Shown: positions 1 to 8,241 of the stretch, piece by piece
How the letters are laid out: each line of letters starts with the position of its first letter
How positions within the stretch are numbered: position 1 is the stretch's first letter
Source: Candidatus Paracaedimonas acanthamoebae
Lineage (GTDB): Bacteria; Pseudomonadota; Alphaproteobacteria; Caedimonadales; Caedimonadaceae
Reading direction: 5' to 3'
NCBI GenBank assembly: GCA_017307065.1
Contig: JAFKGL010000021.1
Location: 1 to 43,083, forward strand
DNA: 43,083 nucleotides
Notes under the pieces: model-generated
What the model was told of the DNA's origin: nothing
What the model saw: only the letters and a program-made list of their open reading frames with translations
The model's database searches: none
Program-made: the position numbers and the translations under genes

Positions 1-3
1 ATT

Positions 4-52
4 CGCTCAAAAAAGAGCGTTAAAAAGAACTCTTAAGAGTTTGCTAGACTCT
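4..52. terminator. Hairpin-rich left edge, possible terminator of an off-window gene
   Basis: Two or three inverted repeats are packed here: CGCTC/GAGCG around six A (4-19), the perfect palindrome AACTCTTAAGAGTT (28-41), and AGAGT/ACTCT (36-52), which is an alternative fold of the second. No long T-run follows any of them. The simplest reading is the end of a transcript entering from the left, but no gene is visible to confirm it. Confidence 0.3.
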
Positions 53-84
53 CTTAATTTTAAAGGACGGAAGGAGAGGAATTA

Positions 85-204
85 TTGAAGAAGATTGAAG
101 GCTTTTTAAAGGCCTTCAAGGAAGAAAACATCATCTCTGACCATCTACTTATAGACTATCACAAAACGATACATTTTTCAAGAAAATTCTCCTCAAAAAT
201 TTAG
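85..204 (+). CDS. Possible small protein, 39 aa, TTG start
   Basis: An open frame of 39 codons begins with TTG at 85, six bases after a good Shine-Dalgarno stretch (AAGGAGAGG, 71-79), and ends with TAG at 202-204. The predicted peptide is rich in Lys and Phe, with KKIEGFLKAFKEE at its start, and has no family I recognise. The inverted repeat TTGAAGGC/GCCTTCAA (95-119) lies inside the frame, so the same bases could instead be a terminator-like hairpin. The ribosome-binding site is the only real support. Confidence 0.22.
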   Translation: MKKIEGFLKAFKEENIISDHLLIDYHKTIHFSRKFSSKI

Positions 205-373
205 AATAAAAATGTTTAAAATCAATAAGTTAATAAGGTAATTTTCCCTTAAAAAATTCTTTTCTGACTCTCTTTAAAAACTTTCAATTTGGTAAATTTA
301 AAGATTCTATTTGACCTTATAATACCATGTAGATACAATGAGTTATTAACTTTTATATTGGGAGAAGAGAAGC

Positions 374-664
374 ATGCCAGAAAAAACTCTTACGCGCGCT
401 GAAATTAGTGATGCAATTGCTGAGAATGTCGGCTTTCCTCGCCATCGCTCCATGGAGCTTCTTGAGCAAATTCTGGAACAAATGATTGTTGGCCTCGTAA
501 AAGAGGGCGAACTTAAGCTTTCCTCATTTGGAAGCTTTAATGTACGTCAGAAAAATAACCGCATTGGACGCAATCCGAAAACGGGCAAAGAAGTGATGAT
601 CACGCCGCGTAAGACTATTTCCTTTCGTGCTTCTCATATCCTTAAAGATGGCGTTGCGAAGTAA
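374..664 (+). CDS. ihfA: Integration host factor subunit alpha
   Basis: A 96-aa member of the HU/IHF family of DNA-bending proteins. IHF is a heterodimer of alpha and beta subunits that bends DNA sharply and helps in recombination, transcription and replication. The core KLSSFGSF, followed by the beta-arm signature IGRNPKTGKEV and ITPRKTISFR, fits IHF alpha better than HU, whose arm usually reads GRNPxTG followed by an I-x-A-x-KVP-type ending. The length is normal for the family. The ATG follows GGGAGAAGAG at a usable distance. It stands alone and is closed by a strong terminator at 684-735. In many alphaproteobacteria ihfA is followed by a merR-type gene, which is absent here. The beta subunit is not in the window. 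Confidence 0.93.
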   Translation: MPEKTLTRAEISDAIAENVGFPRHRSMELLEQILEQMIVGLVKEGELKLSSFGSFNVRQKNNRIGRNPKTGKEVMITPRKTISFRASHILKDGVAK

Positions 665-683
665 TCAACTCAAACTATTATTC

Positions 684-735
684 AAAAAAGGCTGGTTGTT
701 TATTCATTTAGATGGTTAATAACCGGCCTTTTTAA
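684..735 (+). terminator. Rho-independent terminator of ihfA
   Basis: AAAAAGGCTGGTT pairs with AACCGGCCTTTTT across a loop of about 23 bases, with one T-G wobble in a 13-bp stem. The stem starts 20 bases after the ihfA stop codon and ends in a T-run. The A-tract on the other side could also let it work on the opposite strand. Confidence 0.85.
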
Positions 736-816
736 TTTCCGTTTTTTTTCTTATTGATGATAAAATGTCAAAATGGTAATTATTTATAATCTTTTGTAAC
801 TTAAGGCTTCCCATCA

Positions 817-2379
817 ATGCGAAAAATACTCCCCTTTCTTTTTGTTCTAGCATTTTGTTTTTCTTCCCTCGCTAAAGCCTCGTCTCAAGAAATTTTGGAA
901 GACAGAAAAACTGAACAAAATACTTCTTATTGGAAAGGGCAAATTAAACGCCTCAGCTATGGGGCTCTTGCGCTTGGCGCTTCTTATGCAGCCTCTTCGC
1001 TCACAGAAATCGAAGAGATTCCCCATACCTTAAGTATGATAGGGGCCTATTATATCTCTACAAGTCTTATGACCTTTGTCCGCGAGGGTCTTAACTGGTA
1101 TGGTGAATCGGTCGCGAAGGCACAACACACACCTGCCGGTAAAGGGAAAAGACTTACCTCGCAACAGTCCCAAAAACTCGACCAAACCATGCAAGAAAAA
1201 AAGCGAGTATTTGGTGTCTTTTTAAGACAATCTCAAAACCTTATTAACGCGACCTTAAAGTTAAGCGCGCTTTACATCCATTTCCATCATACTGACTCAA
1301 TTGACATCGTAAATACTACTCTACTTGCAAGCCTCCTAGGAGGTCTTATTTACAATTTAAATGAGCTAAGATACACGCATACGATAGGACAAGCACGTCG
1401 TGATATTCCTATCTTAGGGATTCTTGATGGATATTGTGAAAGCCTGCTCGCCCATAAGCTTTTTTCTGACTGGAGCAATCGACCAAAAGCGCAATGGTAT
1501 CACCAAGATTTTCAAGTTTCTCCAGAGTATATTCTTACTAAAAGTACGCCAATTTTTCCCTCTGAATGGGCATTTCATCGCCTTCTTCAAATCCATGGTG
1601 ATGTTCAAATAGTTGGAAACATTTTTCAGATCTTCCGCAATACTATTCATAGTTTTCATTCCTATTTAAAACAAAGCCCTCAGATTATCGAGCGCCACAT
1701 TGAAAAATCTGTGATGGCACCGTCATCTTTACGTCAAAAGAAGCATCCGCCTCTCCCTCAACTTCTTTTGCCAACTGATCCTCTACCTTTATCCATACCT
1801 TCTTCTCGTGAGACACCATCTTCTTCTCTCCCTCAACTTCTAGGAAATCAAGAAGAACAAACCCTCCCACCAAAGAAAAATAAAATAAAACGAAGAGGCA
1901 CTCCATGGATACAGCCTGCAATTGCTGCACCCTCATTACTTGCTCAAGCTCCCGCCGCTGTCCCCACACAACTCGATAAGCAACGCCAAGATGCTTTGAC
2001 TCGAATTCAAAAATATCGTCAATCAAGGACAGTGAAAGAAGCGAAAATTGATCAAGAAATAGATCACCTTCTTGCATTTCTTTCAAATGCACACCTTGAA
2101 AATAGTGGCCATGGGAAACGAGCGATTATCCTTGAGTTTGAGGCTGGAAACAGGTTTCGTATCCTTTTTGAACCCCCTCACGAACAAAATAAGGCATCGT
2201 CAAATGTGTATAAAGGATATCGCAAAACACGTGTGCTTGATGCCCTGCAAGTTGGCTACCTCTATGGATGGAATGAGAACAAAATTACGGAATTTATGGA
2301 TACTCATCATATCAACCGATTCTATAATTTTCCCCTTTTCCTTCTTCATATTTTGTGGGATCGCAATCACGAAGCATAA
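817..2379 (+). CDS. Exported protein of unknown function, paralogue A (520 aa)
   Basis: No known family is recognised. The N-terminus (MRKILPFLFVLAFCFSSLAKAS) is a typical Sec signal peptide with cleavage after AKA. Residues about 45-290 are largely helical with hydrophobic stretches that may be membrane-associated. Residues about 305-390 form a Pro/Ser-rich linker in which LPQLL occurs twice. Residues about 400-520 form a compact C-terminal module with the landmarks IDQEI, GHGK, FEPPH, LDAL, YLYGW and HILWDR. The next gene (2531-4114) matches it over the whole length, so the two are a tandem duplication. AAGG lies 11 bases before the ATG, a loose spacing, and TATAAT at 785-790 could be a -10 element. 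The presence of diverged paralogues that keep the same landmarks argues that this is a real protein under selection. Confidence 0.85.
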   Translation: MRKILPFLFVLAFCFSSLAKASSQEILEDRKTEQNTSYWKGQIKRLSYGALALGASYAASSLTEIEEIPHTLSMIGAYYISTSLMTFVREGLNWYGESVAKAQHTPAGKGKRLTSQQSQKLDQTMQEKKRVFGVFLRQSQNLINATLKLSALYIHFHHTDSIDIVNTTLLASLLGGLIYNLNELRYTHTIGQARRDIPILGILDGYCESLLAHKLFSDWSNRPKAQWYHQDFQVSPEYILTKSTPIFPSEWAFHRLLQIHGDVQIVGNIFQIFRNTIHSFHSYLKQSPQIIERHIEKSVMAPSSLRQKKHPPLPQLLLPTDPLPLSIPSSRETPSSSLPQLLGNQEEQTLPPKKNKIKRRGTPWIQPAIAAPSLLAQAPAAVPTQLDKQRQDALTRIQKYRQSRTVKEAKIDQEIDHLLAFLSNAHLENSGHGKRAIILEFEAGNRFRILFEPPHEQNKASSNVYKGYRKTRVLDALQVGYLYGWNENKITEFMDTHHINRFYNFPLFLLHILWDRNHEA

Positions 2380-2403
2380 GAATAAGTATTCCCCTCTTGA
2401 GAG

Positions 2404-2423
2404 AGTAAATCTCTATTTACTTT
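2404..2423 (+). terminator. Short hairpin after paralogue A
   Basis: AGTAAAT/ATTTACT forms a 7-bp stem around CTCT, followed by TTCC. It is AT-rich and weak. It may attenuate transcription from 817-2379 into the paralogue that follows. Confidence 0.3.
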
Positions 2424-2530
2424 CCTCCTATCACTGAGAACACACCGAAAAAATTTCAAGATTGTTTTATGAATATTTAACTTTTTTGTTGAAGGATGAA
2501 ACCAATACGCCTTCAACAGGAAACAAAAAA

Positions 2531-4114
2531 ATGAATAAAAAAATAGTCCTGTGTTCTTTCGATAAGATAACAATAAAACTTATTCTTGTTTTAATATCTA
2601 TGCTCCCATTTCAGCCTCTTGCTAAAGCATCGGTTTTCAACTCAGACCAAGAAGACAGGACAAAAAATTGGTTTACGACCTTAAAATCATATGGTCATCA
2701 CACGCTTTCTTTAATGAGAGGAGAAGACGCTCCCCTGACAAAAAAAACCCGAAATTGGCAAAAACAATTGTTCAATGCAGGCATTGGGACGGCAATCTAT
2801 AGCGCCTCTTATGCCATAACTCATGACAATTTAAGCCAAATTTCTGGAATGATTGGTTTATCTCTGATTGTTGCAAGCACAACAAAAATGCTTCGCTATG
2901 GGGGTGAATGGTACGCGTCAGAAGTTTCAAAAGCACAAGCTTCCTCGTCGCCTAAAAAGAAGAGAAAAGAAGGAAAAATTCTTTCAGAAAACATTCAAAA
3001 ATCGATTGATCAGAATATCCAATTTACGCGCGTGATTTTTGAACAAACCAGAAATCTTGGAAACATCGCCTTGAAATTTAATATGCTTTACACTCTGGTA
3101 AAATTCTATGATGTCGAAAATCTTTCTCTTCTCGGCATGGTTGCCACAAGCACTGCCTATGATTTATATGAAATAGGATATACATATTCCACTGGTGAAA
3201 CGCGTAATAATATCCCTCTTATGGGTCTCCTTGACAGCTATTGTAAAATTGTGAATTCAATTTCTCTTTATTTATCTTGGCTAGAAGAAGGCCTTGATCC
3301 TTTATCTCTTTCAACGCCTTTAAAGTTCCTCATTTTTCAAGGGCTCAAGACTCATGGAGAAACAGGCTTGAATATAGCCTTGCTCCAGATGGGATGGAAT
3401 TTGATGAATAGCGTGTACTCTTATTTTATTCCCTCTTCTTCCTTAGAACTTCCTCATAAAAATGAGGCCTTATTGCCTCTTGTTTCCCCAAAAAAATATT
3501 CGCCCCAAAGAATAAAATCGCTCTCTTTATCTGAATCTGTCCTCCCTATCTCTCTTCTTTCGAGTCCTCAAAACTTGGCACCTTCTCCGGCTCCTAAGAA
3601 AGACTCACCAAAAATATCAATTCAGCCTAAGAAGAAAGTCAAAACAAAAGGAATTCCTCAAGAAAACGTCCCAGCCTCTGGCCCCACAATCCACTCCCCC
3701 ATAAAATTTTCAGAAAGCGATCAACAAAGGAATGAAGCCCTTGAACGTCTTGAAGATTTACGCCACTCAAGAGTCGTCAAAAAAACAGAGATCGATCAAG
3801 AAATAAACTTACTAGAATCCTTTTTTCCTGCAGTTTCCGTTCGTAAAGCAGGCCATGGAAAAAAAGCAATTACCGTGAATGGCAATGAATTCAGAGCCTT
3901 TTTTGAACCTTCTCATGGGAAACAAAAAGTCAGCAAAGATGAATATCAAGGATATTGCAAGCAACGTATTCTTGATGCGCTCCAACTTATTTATTTGTAC
4001 GGATGGGATAAAGACAAAATTCTTGCCTTTATGGAGGCTCATGACAAAATCAGTTTTTACAATGTCCCGCATTCCTTAATGCATATTTTGTGGGATCGAG
4101 GACGCTATGAATAA
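2531..4114 (+). CDS. Exported protein of unknown function, paralogue B (527 aa)
   Basis: A paralogue of the preceding gene with the same layout: signal peptide (MNKKIVLCSFDKITIKLILV, cleavage near LAKAS), a hydrophobic helical region, a basic Pro/Ser/Lys-rich linker (about 325-415) and the same C-terminal module with IDQEI, GHGKKAI, FEPSHG, LDAL, YLYGW and HILWDR. An upstream in-frame ATG at 2462 exists. The start at 2531 is preferred because AGGAAA precedes it, because it puts a signal peptide at the N-terminus, and because it makes the two paralogues nearly equal in length. The C-terminal module has a small alpha-beta pattern with a conserved GHGK, loosely like HicA-type RNA-binding folds. 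That resemblance is a guess from pattern only. Confidence 0.85.
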   Translation: MNKKIVLCSFDKITIKLILVLISMLPFQPLAKASVFNSDQEDRTKNWFTTLKSYGHHTLSLMRGEDAPLTKKTRNWQKQLFNAGIGTAIYSASYAITHDNLSQISGMIGLSLIVASTTKMLRYGGEWYASEVSKAQASSSPKKKRKEGKILSENIQKSIDQNIQFTRVIFEQTRNLGNIALKFNMLYTLVKFYDVENLSLLGMVATSTAYDLYEIGYTYSTGETRNNIPLMGLLDSYCKIVNSISLYLSWLEEGLDPLSLSTPLKFLIFQGLKTHGETGLNIALLQMGWNLMNSVYSYFIPSSSLELPHKNEALLPLVSPKKYSPQRIKSLSLSESVLPISLLSSPQNLAPSPAPKKDSPKISIQPKKKVKTKGIPQENVPASGPTIHSPIKFSESDQQRNEALERLEDLRHSRVVKKTEIDQEINLLESFFPAVSVRKAGHGKKAITVNGNEFRAFFEPSHGKQKVSKDEYQGYCKQRILDALQLIYLYGWDKDKILAFMEAHDKISFYNVPHSLMHILWDRGRYE

Positions 4115-4234
4115 GAACTATTGAGAGACAGACAACATTAAATCACGTCTCCCTCACGTTAACTGCATTTTACGATAGCCAACGTCCCTGGAATGTCTTA
4201 TAAAGAAAAGCACTATTTATCGATGAGGTTTCTT

Positions 4235-4717
4235 ATGGCAGGTTCAGTAAATAAAGTCATTCTTGTAGGCAATTTGGGACGCGATCCCGAAATACGACAT
4301 GCCCAAGACGGTACAAAGATTGTTCAGCTTTCAATTGCAACTTCTGAAGCATGGAAAGATCGCACGACGGGTGAACGGAAAGACCGTACAGAGTGGCATC
4401 GCGTTGTCGTGTTCAACGACCGCTTAACTGACGTCTGTGAAAAGTACCTTCGCAAAGGTGCAAAAGTTTTCATAGAAGGACAGCTTCAAACCCGTAAATG
4501 GACTGATCAAAGTGGGCAAGAAAAATACACCACAGAGGTTGTTCTTGCTAAATTTAGAGGCGAACTCACCATGCTTGATGGTCGCTCAGAGGGAAGCTCA
4601 ACATCCTCTTCTTTAAGTGAACCCTCATATGGTGGCGGCCTCTCTTATGAACCAAGCCAGAATTTTTCTCAAAACCACAGTTCTGAATCTGATCTTGATG
4701 ACGAGATCCCTTTTTAA
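4235..4717 (+). CDS. ssb: Single-stranded DNA-binding protein
   Basis: A 160-aa SSB that protects single-stranded DNA in replication, repair and recombination and recruits partner proteins. The OB-fold starts at SVNKVILVGNLGRDPEI and includes the usual WHRVV, YLRKGAKVFIEGQLQTRKW and TEVV segments. A Gly/Ser-rich flexible tail follows and ends in DLDDEIPF, the acidic tip that binds SSB-interacting proteins. The start at 4235 (MAGSVNK) matches the family and has GAGG just upstream. An in-frame ATG at 4193 would add 14 residues with no homology. gyrA follows 34 bases later, so the two may be co-transcribed. Confidence 0.96.
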   Translation: MAGSVNKVILVGNLGRDPEIRHAQDGTKIVQLSIATSEAWKDRTTGERKDRTEWHRVVVFNDRLTDVCEKYLRKGAKVFIEGQLQTRKWTDQSGQEKYTTEVVLAKFRGELTMLDGRSEGSSTSSSLSEPSYGGGLSYEPSQNFSQNHSSESDLDDEIPF

Positions 4718-4751
4718 TAATTAACTATTTTCTCGAATAAAGGAGTTGGTC

Positions 4752-7493
4752 TTGACGCAAGCCACTGGTCCCTTAAGCTCAGATATTACCCCCGTTTCAC
4801 TTGAAGAGGAAATGCGCCGTTCTTATCTCGATTATGCGATGAGCGTGATCGTAAGCCGTGCCCTTCCTGATGTGCGTGATGGCTTGAAGCCTGTCCACCG
4901 ACGCATTCTCTACGCGATGAAAGAATCCGGAAATAATCCTGATCGCCCCTACCGTAAATCGGCAAGTGCTGTGGGTTACGTGATGATGAAATACCACCCT
5001 CATGGTAATGCGCCCATTTATGAAGCTCTTGCGCGTTTAGCCCAAGATTTTTCTATGCGCTTACCCTTGATTGATGGCCAAGGAAACTTTGGTTCCATGG
5101 ATGGCGATCCTCCTGCGGCGGAACGTTATACAGAAGCACGCCTTGCGAAAGTTTCTCAATTCTTACTTGAAGATATTGAAAAAGAAACCGTCGACTTCAA
5201 GCCTAACTATGATGGCAGCACAACGGAACCGAGTGTTTTACCTTCCCGTTTTCCCAATCTTTTGGTGAATGGTGCAGGCGGTATTGCGGTCGGTATGGCC
5301 ACCAACATCCCTCCTCATAACTTAGGCGAAGTGATCGATGCTTGTTTTGCGTATATTGACAATCCTGACATCACCGTTGATGAACTTCTTCAGTATGTTC
5401 CGGGGCCCGATTTCCCAACAGGAGCCGTTATCTTAGGCCGTGCAGGCATTCGAGAAGCTGCTCATACAGGACGTGGATCCGTGATTATGCGGGGACGCGT
5501 TCAAATCGAAGAAATTCGTAAAGACCGCACTGCGATTATTATCACTGAAGTTCCTTATCAAGTGAATAAGGCTCGCATGATTGAACGCATGGCCGAGGTC
5601 GTAAAAGAAAAGATTATTGAGGGAATTTCCGATCTTCGCGATGAATCAGATCGTGAAGGTGTTCGCGTTGTCGTTGAACTTAAGCGCGATGCTGTCCCAG
5701 ATGTTGTTCTCAATCAACTTTATCGACATACACCTTTACAAACTTCTTTTGGCGTGAATGCTTTAGCTCTTGATAAAGGTCAACCTCGTCAAATGGGCCT
5801 TAAAGATGTTATTAAGGCTTTTATTGAATTTCGGGAAGATGTCATTGTTCGTCGTATTAAATTTGATCTTAAGAAAGCGCGTGAACGGGCTCATTTATTG
5901 ATTGGTCTTGCAATTGCTGTTGCCAATATTGATGAAATGATTGCCCTGATCAAGAAGGCTGCAGATCCGCAAACAGCGCGCGAGCAAATGATGAACAGGA
6001 CGTGGCCTGCAGATTCAGTGGCCCCTTTAATTGAATTGGTAGCCGAACCTGGAAATACCTTCAGTAATGGGACTTATCGCTTGTCAGAAGCCCAAGCCCG
6101 AGCCATCTTAGATTTAAGACTTCATCGTTTAACAGGTCTTGAGCGCGACAAGATTGCCGATGAACTTCAACAAATCGTGGACCAAATAAAAGAATATCTT
6201 TCCATCCTTGCCTCCCGTGAAAAGCTTTATGCTTTGATGCGCCAAGAACTTATTGAAGTAAAAGAACAATTTGCCACACCACGTCGCACAACAATTGAAG
6301 AAGCTGCAGGCGAATTTGATATTGAAGACCTTATTCAATGTGAAGATATGGTCGTCACTGTCAGTCAAAATGGCTATATTAAACGTGTTCCTCTTTCCAC
6401 TTATCGCTCACAAAAGCGCGGAGGCCGAGGCCGTTCTGGAATGTCCACTCGAGAAGAAGACTTTGTCAGAGATGTAGTCGTTGCCGATACACATACCCCT
6501 GTTCTTTTCTTCTCTTCTGGCGGCAAAGCTTTCATGTTGAAAGTTTATCAACTTCCTCAAGGAACTCCTCAATCTTTAGGAAAGCCTATTATTAACGTCC
6601 TACCGTTTGAACAAGGTGAGACAATTGCAACTGTTCTTCCTCTTCCTAAAGATCAAGAAGAACTTAAAAACATGTCGATTGTGTTTGCGACTTCTTCGGG
6701 AACTGTGCGTCGTAACTCTATTGATGACTTCTTGAATGTCCGGGCCAATGGAAAGATTGCGATGAAACTCGAAGACGGCGAAAAACTGATTGCCGTTCGA
6801 GCCTGCCATAATCACCAAGATCTTTTACTCTCCTCAAAAGAAGGACGCAGCGTGCGCTTCCCTGTTGAAAGTCTACGTGTCTTTGCAAGCCGAAGTTCCA
6901 CAGGTGTGTTGGGCATTCGTCTAGCCTCAGGGGATCGTGTGATTTCAATGAGTATTCTTGATAGTGCCAGAGCCACAATCGAAGAGCGCGATGCCTATAT
7001 TCGCCAATCCCGCAAGCTTCGCGGGGGCGATGACGTCGAAGAGATGGAAGAAATCACTGAAAATAGTAACTTTGAACTCTCTCCTGAGCGTTTTAAGGAG
7101 CTTGAAGCCAGCGAACAATTTATTCTTTCTGTCACAGAAAATGGGATGGGTAAACGGACCTCTGCTTATGAATTCCGAGTCACCAATCGTGGTGCCCAAG
7201 GCGTTACGAACACCAAACTCACTCCGAAAACAGGAAAAATTGTTGCATCTTTCGTTGTTGAAGGAGAAGATCAACTTGTTCTCGTTACCAATGCAGGCCA
7301 ACTTATTCGCCTTCCTGTAAAAGATATTCGAATTTGTGGTCGACAAGCTCAAGGGGTGATGCTCTTCAGAATTGATAATAAAGAGCAAGTCGTCTCAGTT
7401 GCTCGCATTCCAAATCAAGGAAGTGAGGAAGAAGAAGGTGATGATGACTCAAACTCAACGGCTGATGAAGTAGCTCCTGAGCCGCAAGTTTAA
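4752..7493 (+). CDS. gyrA: DNA gyrase subunit A
   Basis: The breakage-reunion subunit of gyrase, which with GyrB introduces negative supercoils. The N-terminal domain has the conserved [21 protein letters not shown] stretch, and the catalytic tyrosine lies in ERYTEARL (about Y126). The C-terminal beta-pinwheel carries the GyrA box QKRGGRG, which separates it from topoisomerase IV ParC. The tail is acidic. AGGAG (4741-4745) fits the TTG at 4752 with six bases between them. The TTG at 4746 would directly abut it, so 4752 is preferred (913 aa). The quinolone-determining stretch reads [11 protein letters not shown], equivalent to Asn82, Ala83, Pro84 and Glu87 in E. coli numbering. No terminator is obvious downstream. 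Confidence 0.97.
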   Translation: MTQATGPLSSDITPVSLEEEMRRSYLDYAMSVIVSRALPDVRDGLKPVHRRILYAMKESGNNPDRPYRKSASAVGYVMMKYHPHGNAPIYEALARLAQDFSMRLPLIDGQGNFGSMDGDPPAAERYTEARLAKVSQFLLEDIEKETVDFKPNYDGSTTEPSVLPSRFPNLLVNGAGGIAVGMATNIPPHNLGEVIDACFAYIDNPDITVDELLQYVPGPDFPTGAVILGRAGIREAAHTGRGSVIMRGRVQIEEIRKDRTAIIITEVPYQVNKARMIERMAEVVKEKIIEGISDLRDESDREGVRVVVELKRDAVPDVVLNQLYRHTPLQTSFGVNALALDKGQPRQMGLKDVIKAFIEFREDVIVRRIKFDLKKARERAHLLIGLAIAVANIDEMIALIKKAADPQTAREQMMNRTWPADSVAPLIELVAEPGNTFSNGTYRLSEAQARAILDLRLHRLTGLERDKIADELQQIVDQIKEYLSILASREKLYALMRQELIEVKEQFATPRRTTIEEAAGEFDIEDLIQCEDMVVTVSQNGYIKRVPLSTYRSQKRGGRGRSGMSTREEDFVRDVVVADTHTPVLFFSSGGKAFMLKVYQLPQGTPQSLGKPIINVLPFEQGETIATVLPLPKDQEELKNMSIVFATSSGTVRRNSIDDFLNVRANGKIAMKLEDGEKLIAVRACHNHQDLLLSSKEGRSVRFPVESLRVFASRSSTGVLGIRLASGDRVISMSILDSARATIEERDAYIRQSRKLRGGDDVEEMEEITENSNFELSPERFKELEASEQFILSVTENGMGKRTSAYEFRVTNRGAQGVTNTKLTPKTGKIVASFVVEGEDQLVLVTNAGQLIRLPVKDIRICGRQAQGVMLFRIDNKEQVVSVARIPNQGSEEEEGDDDSNSTADEVAPEPQV

Positions 7494-7661
7494 AGAGAAA
7501 CTTTACTATAATAGAAGGCAAGTATTTTAATAAATTAAATAACTTAGTTTATACTATACTTGTCACTCTCCCTTTAATGACGCCAAACAGAGAAAATTTT
7601 CAGCGGACTTGTATCTTTTTTATATAAGGGTGACGCTTTAAGTATAGCTAAGGAGTTAAGA

Positions 7662-8180
7662 ATGACTTCAAGATCGTCTCAACGTATTGCCGTTTATCCA
7701 GGAACCTTTGACCCCATCACAAAAGGTCATCGAGATATCATCCAGCGGGCAGCCTTACTTTTTGATAAAATTATTATCGCAATTGCAATCAATGCAGGAA
7801 AAAATCCAACTTTTTCTTTGCAAGAACGCTTTCAACTTGTACAAAATGAAATTAAGACTCTTTCTGAAGAAAAAAATCTAAATAATATTGAAGTTCAGTC
7901 TTTCGACACATTACTCGTTAACTTTGCTAAGCAAGTTGGCGCCAGCACTCTCATCCGAGGATTAAGAGCTGTTTCAGATTTTGAATATGAACTCCAGCTT
8001 GTTGGTATGAATACATCTCTTTCTCCTGACCTTGAGACTATCTTCTTAATGGCTTCAGAACGTTATCAATTCATTTCGTCAAGCATGATTAAAGAAGTTG
8101 CTCAATTAGGCGGTGATGTAACGCCTTTTGTCTCTCCCTTTGTGGCTAAAAAATTTTTAGAAAAATCAACCAAAAATTAA
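7662..8180 (+). CDS. coaD: Phosphopantetheine adenylyltransferase
   Basis: A 172-aa nucleotidyltransferase that joins 4'-phosphopantetheine to AMP from ATP to make dephospho-CoA, the fourth step of CoA synthesis in the cytoplasm. The nucleotide-binding segment YPGTFDPITKGHRDII contains the T/HxGH motif, LIRGLRAVSDFEYE is the substrate-binding segment, and SSSMIKEVAQLGG is the C-terminal motif. The length is normal. TAAGGAG lies six bases before the ATG. It lies 168 bases after gyrA and probably has its own promoter, though I see no convincing -35/-10 pair. Confidence 0.96.
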   Translation: MTSRSSQRIAVYPGTFDPITKGHRDIIQRAALLFDKIIIAIAINAGKNPTFSLQERFQLVQNEIKTLSEEKNLNNIEVQSFDTLLVNFAKQVGASTLIRGLRAVSDFEYELQLVGMNTSLSPDLETIFLMASERYQFISSSMIKEVAQLGGDVTPFVSPFVAKKFLEKSTKN

Positions 8181-8199
8181 TACTTTCTTTCTAAGATTA

Positions 8200-8224
8200 A
8201 ATAAAATTTGAATTAAATTTTATT
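8200..8224. repeat. AT-only perfect inverted repeat between coaD and the secretin gene
   Basis: AATAAAATTT and AAATTTTATT are exact reverse complements separated by five bases, and contain no G or C. It lies in the 61-base gap, just before the ribosome-binding site GGGAGG of the secretin gene. It could be a weak terminator for coaD, an operator, or simply AT-rich sequence. Confidence 0.35.
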
Positions 8225-8241
8225 AATTAAGGGAGGAAAAA

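Noticed and set aside
374-664. HU protein instead of IHF alpha
   Set aside because: The arm sequence and C-terminal strand fit IHF alpha more closely. A paralogue check would settle it.
4752-7493. Topoisomerase IV subunit ParC
   Set aside because: The GyrA box QKRGGRG and a full beta-pinwheel tail mark it as GyrA.
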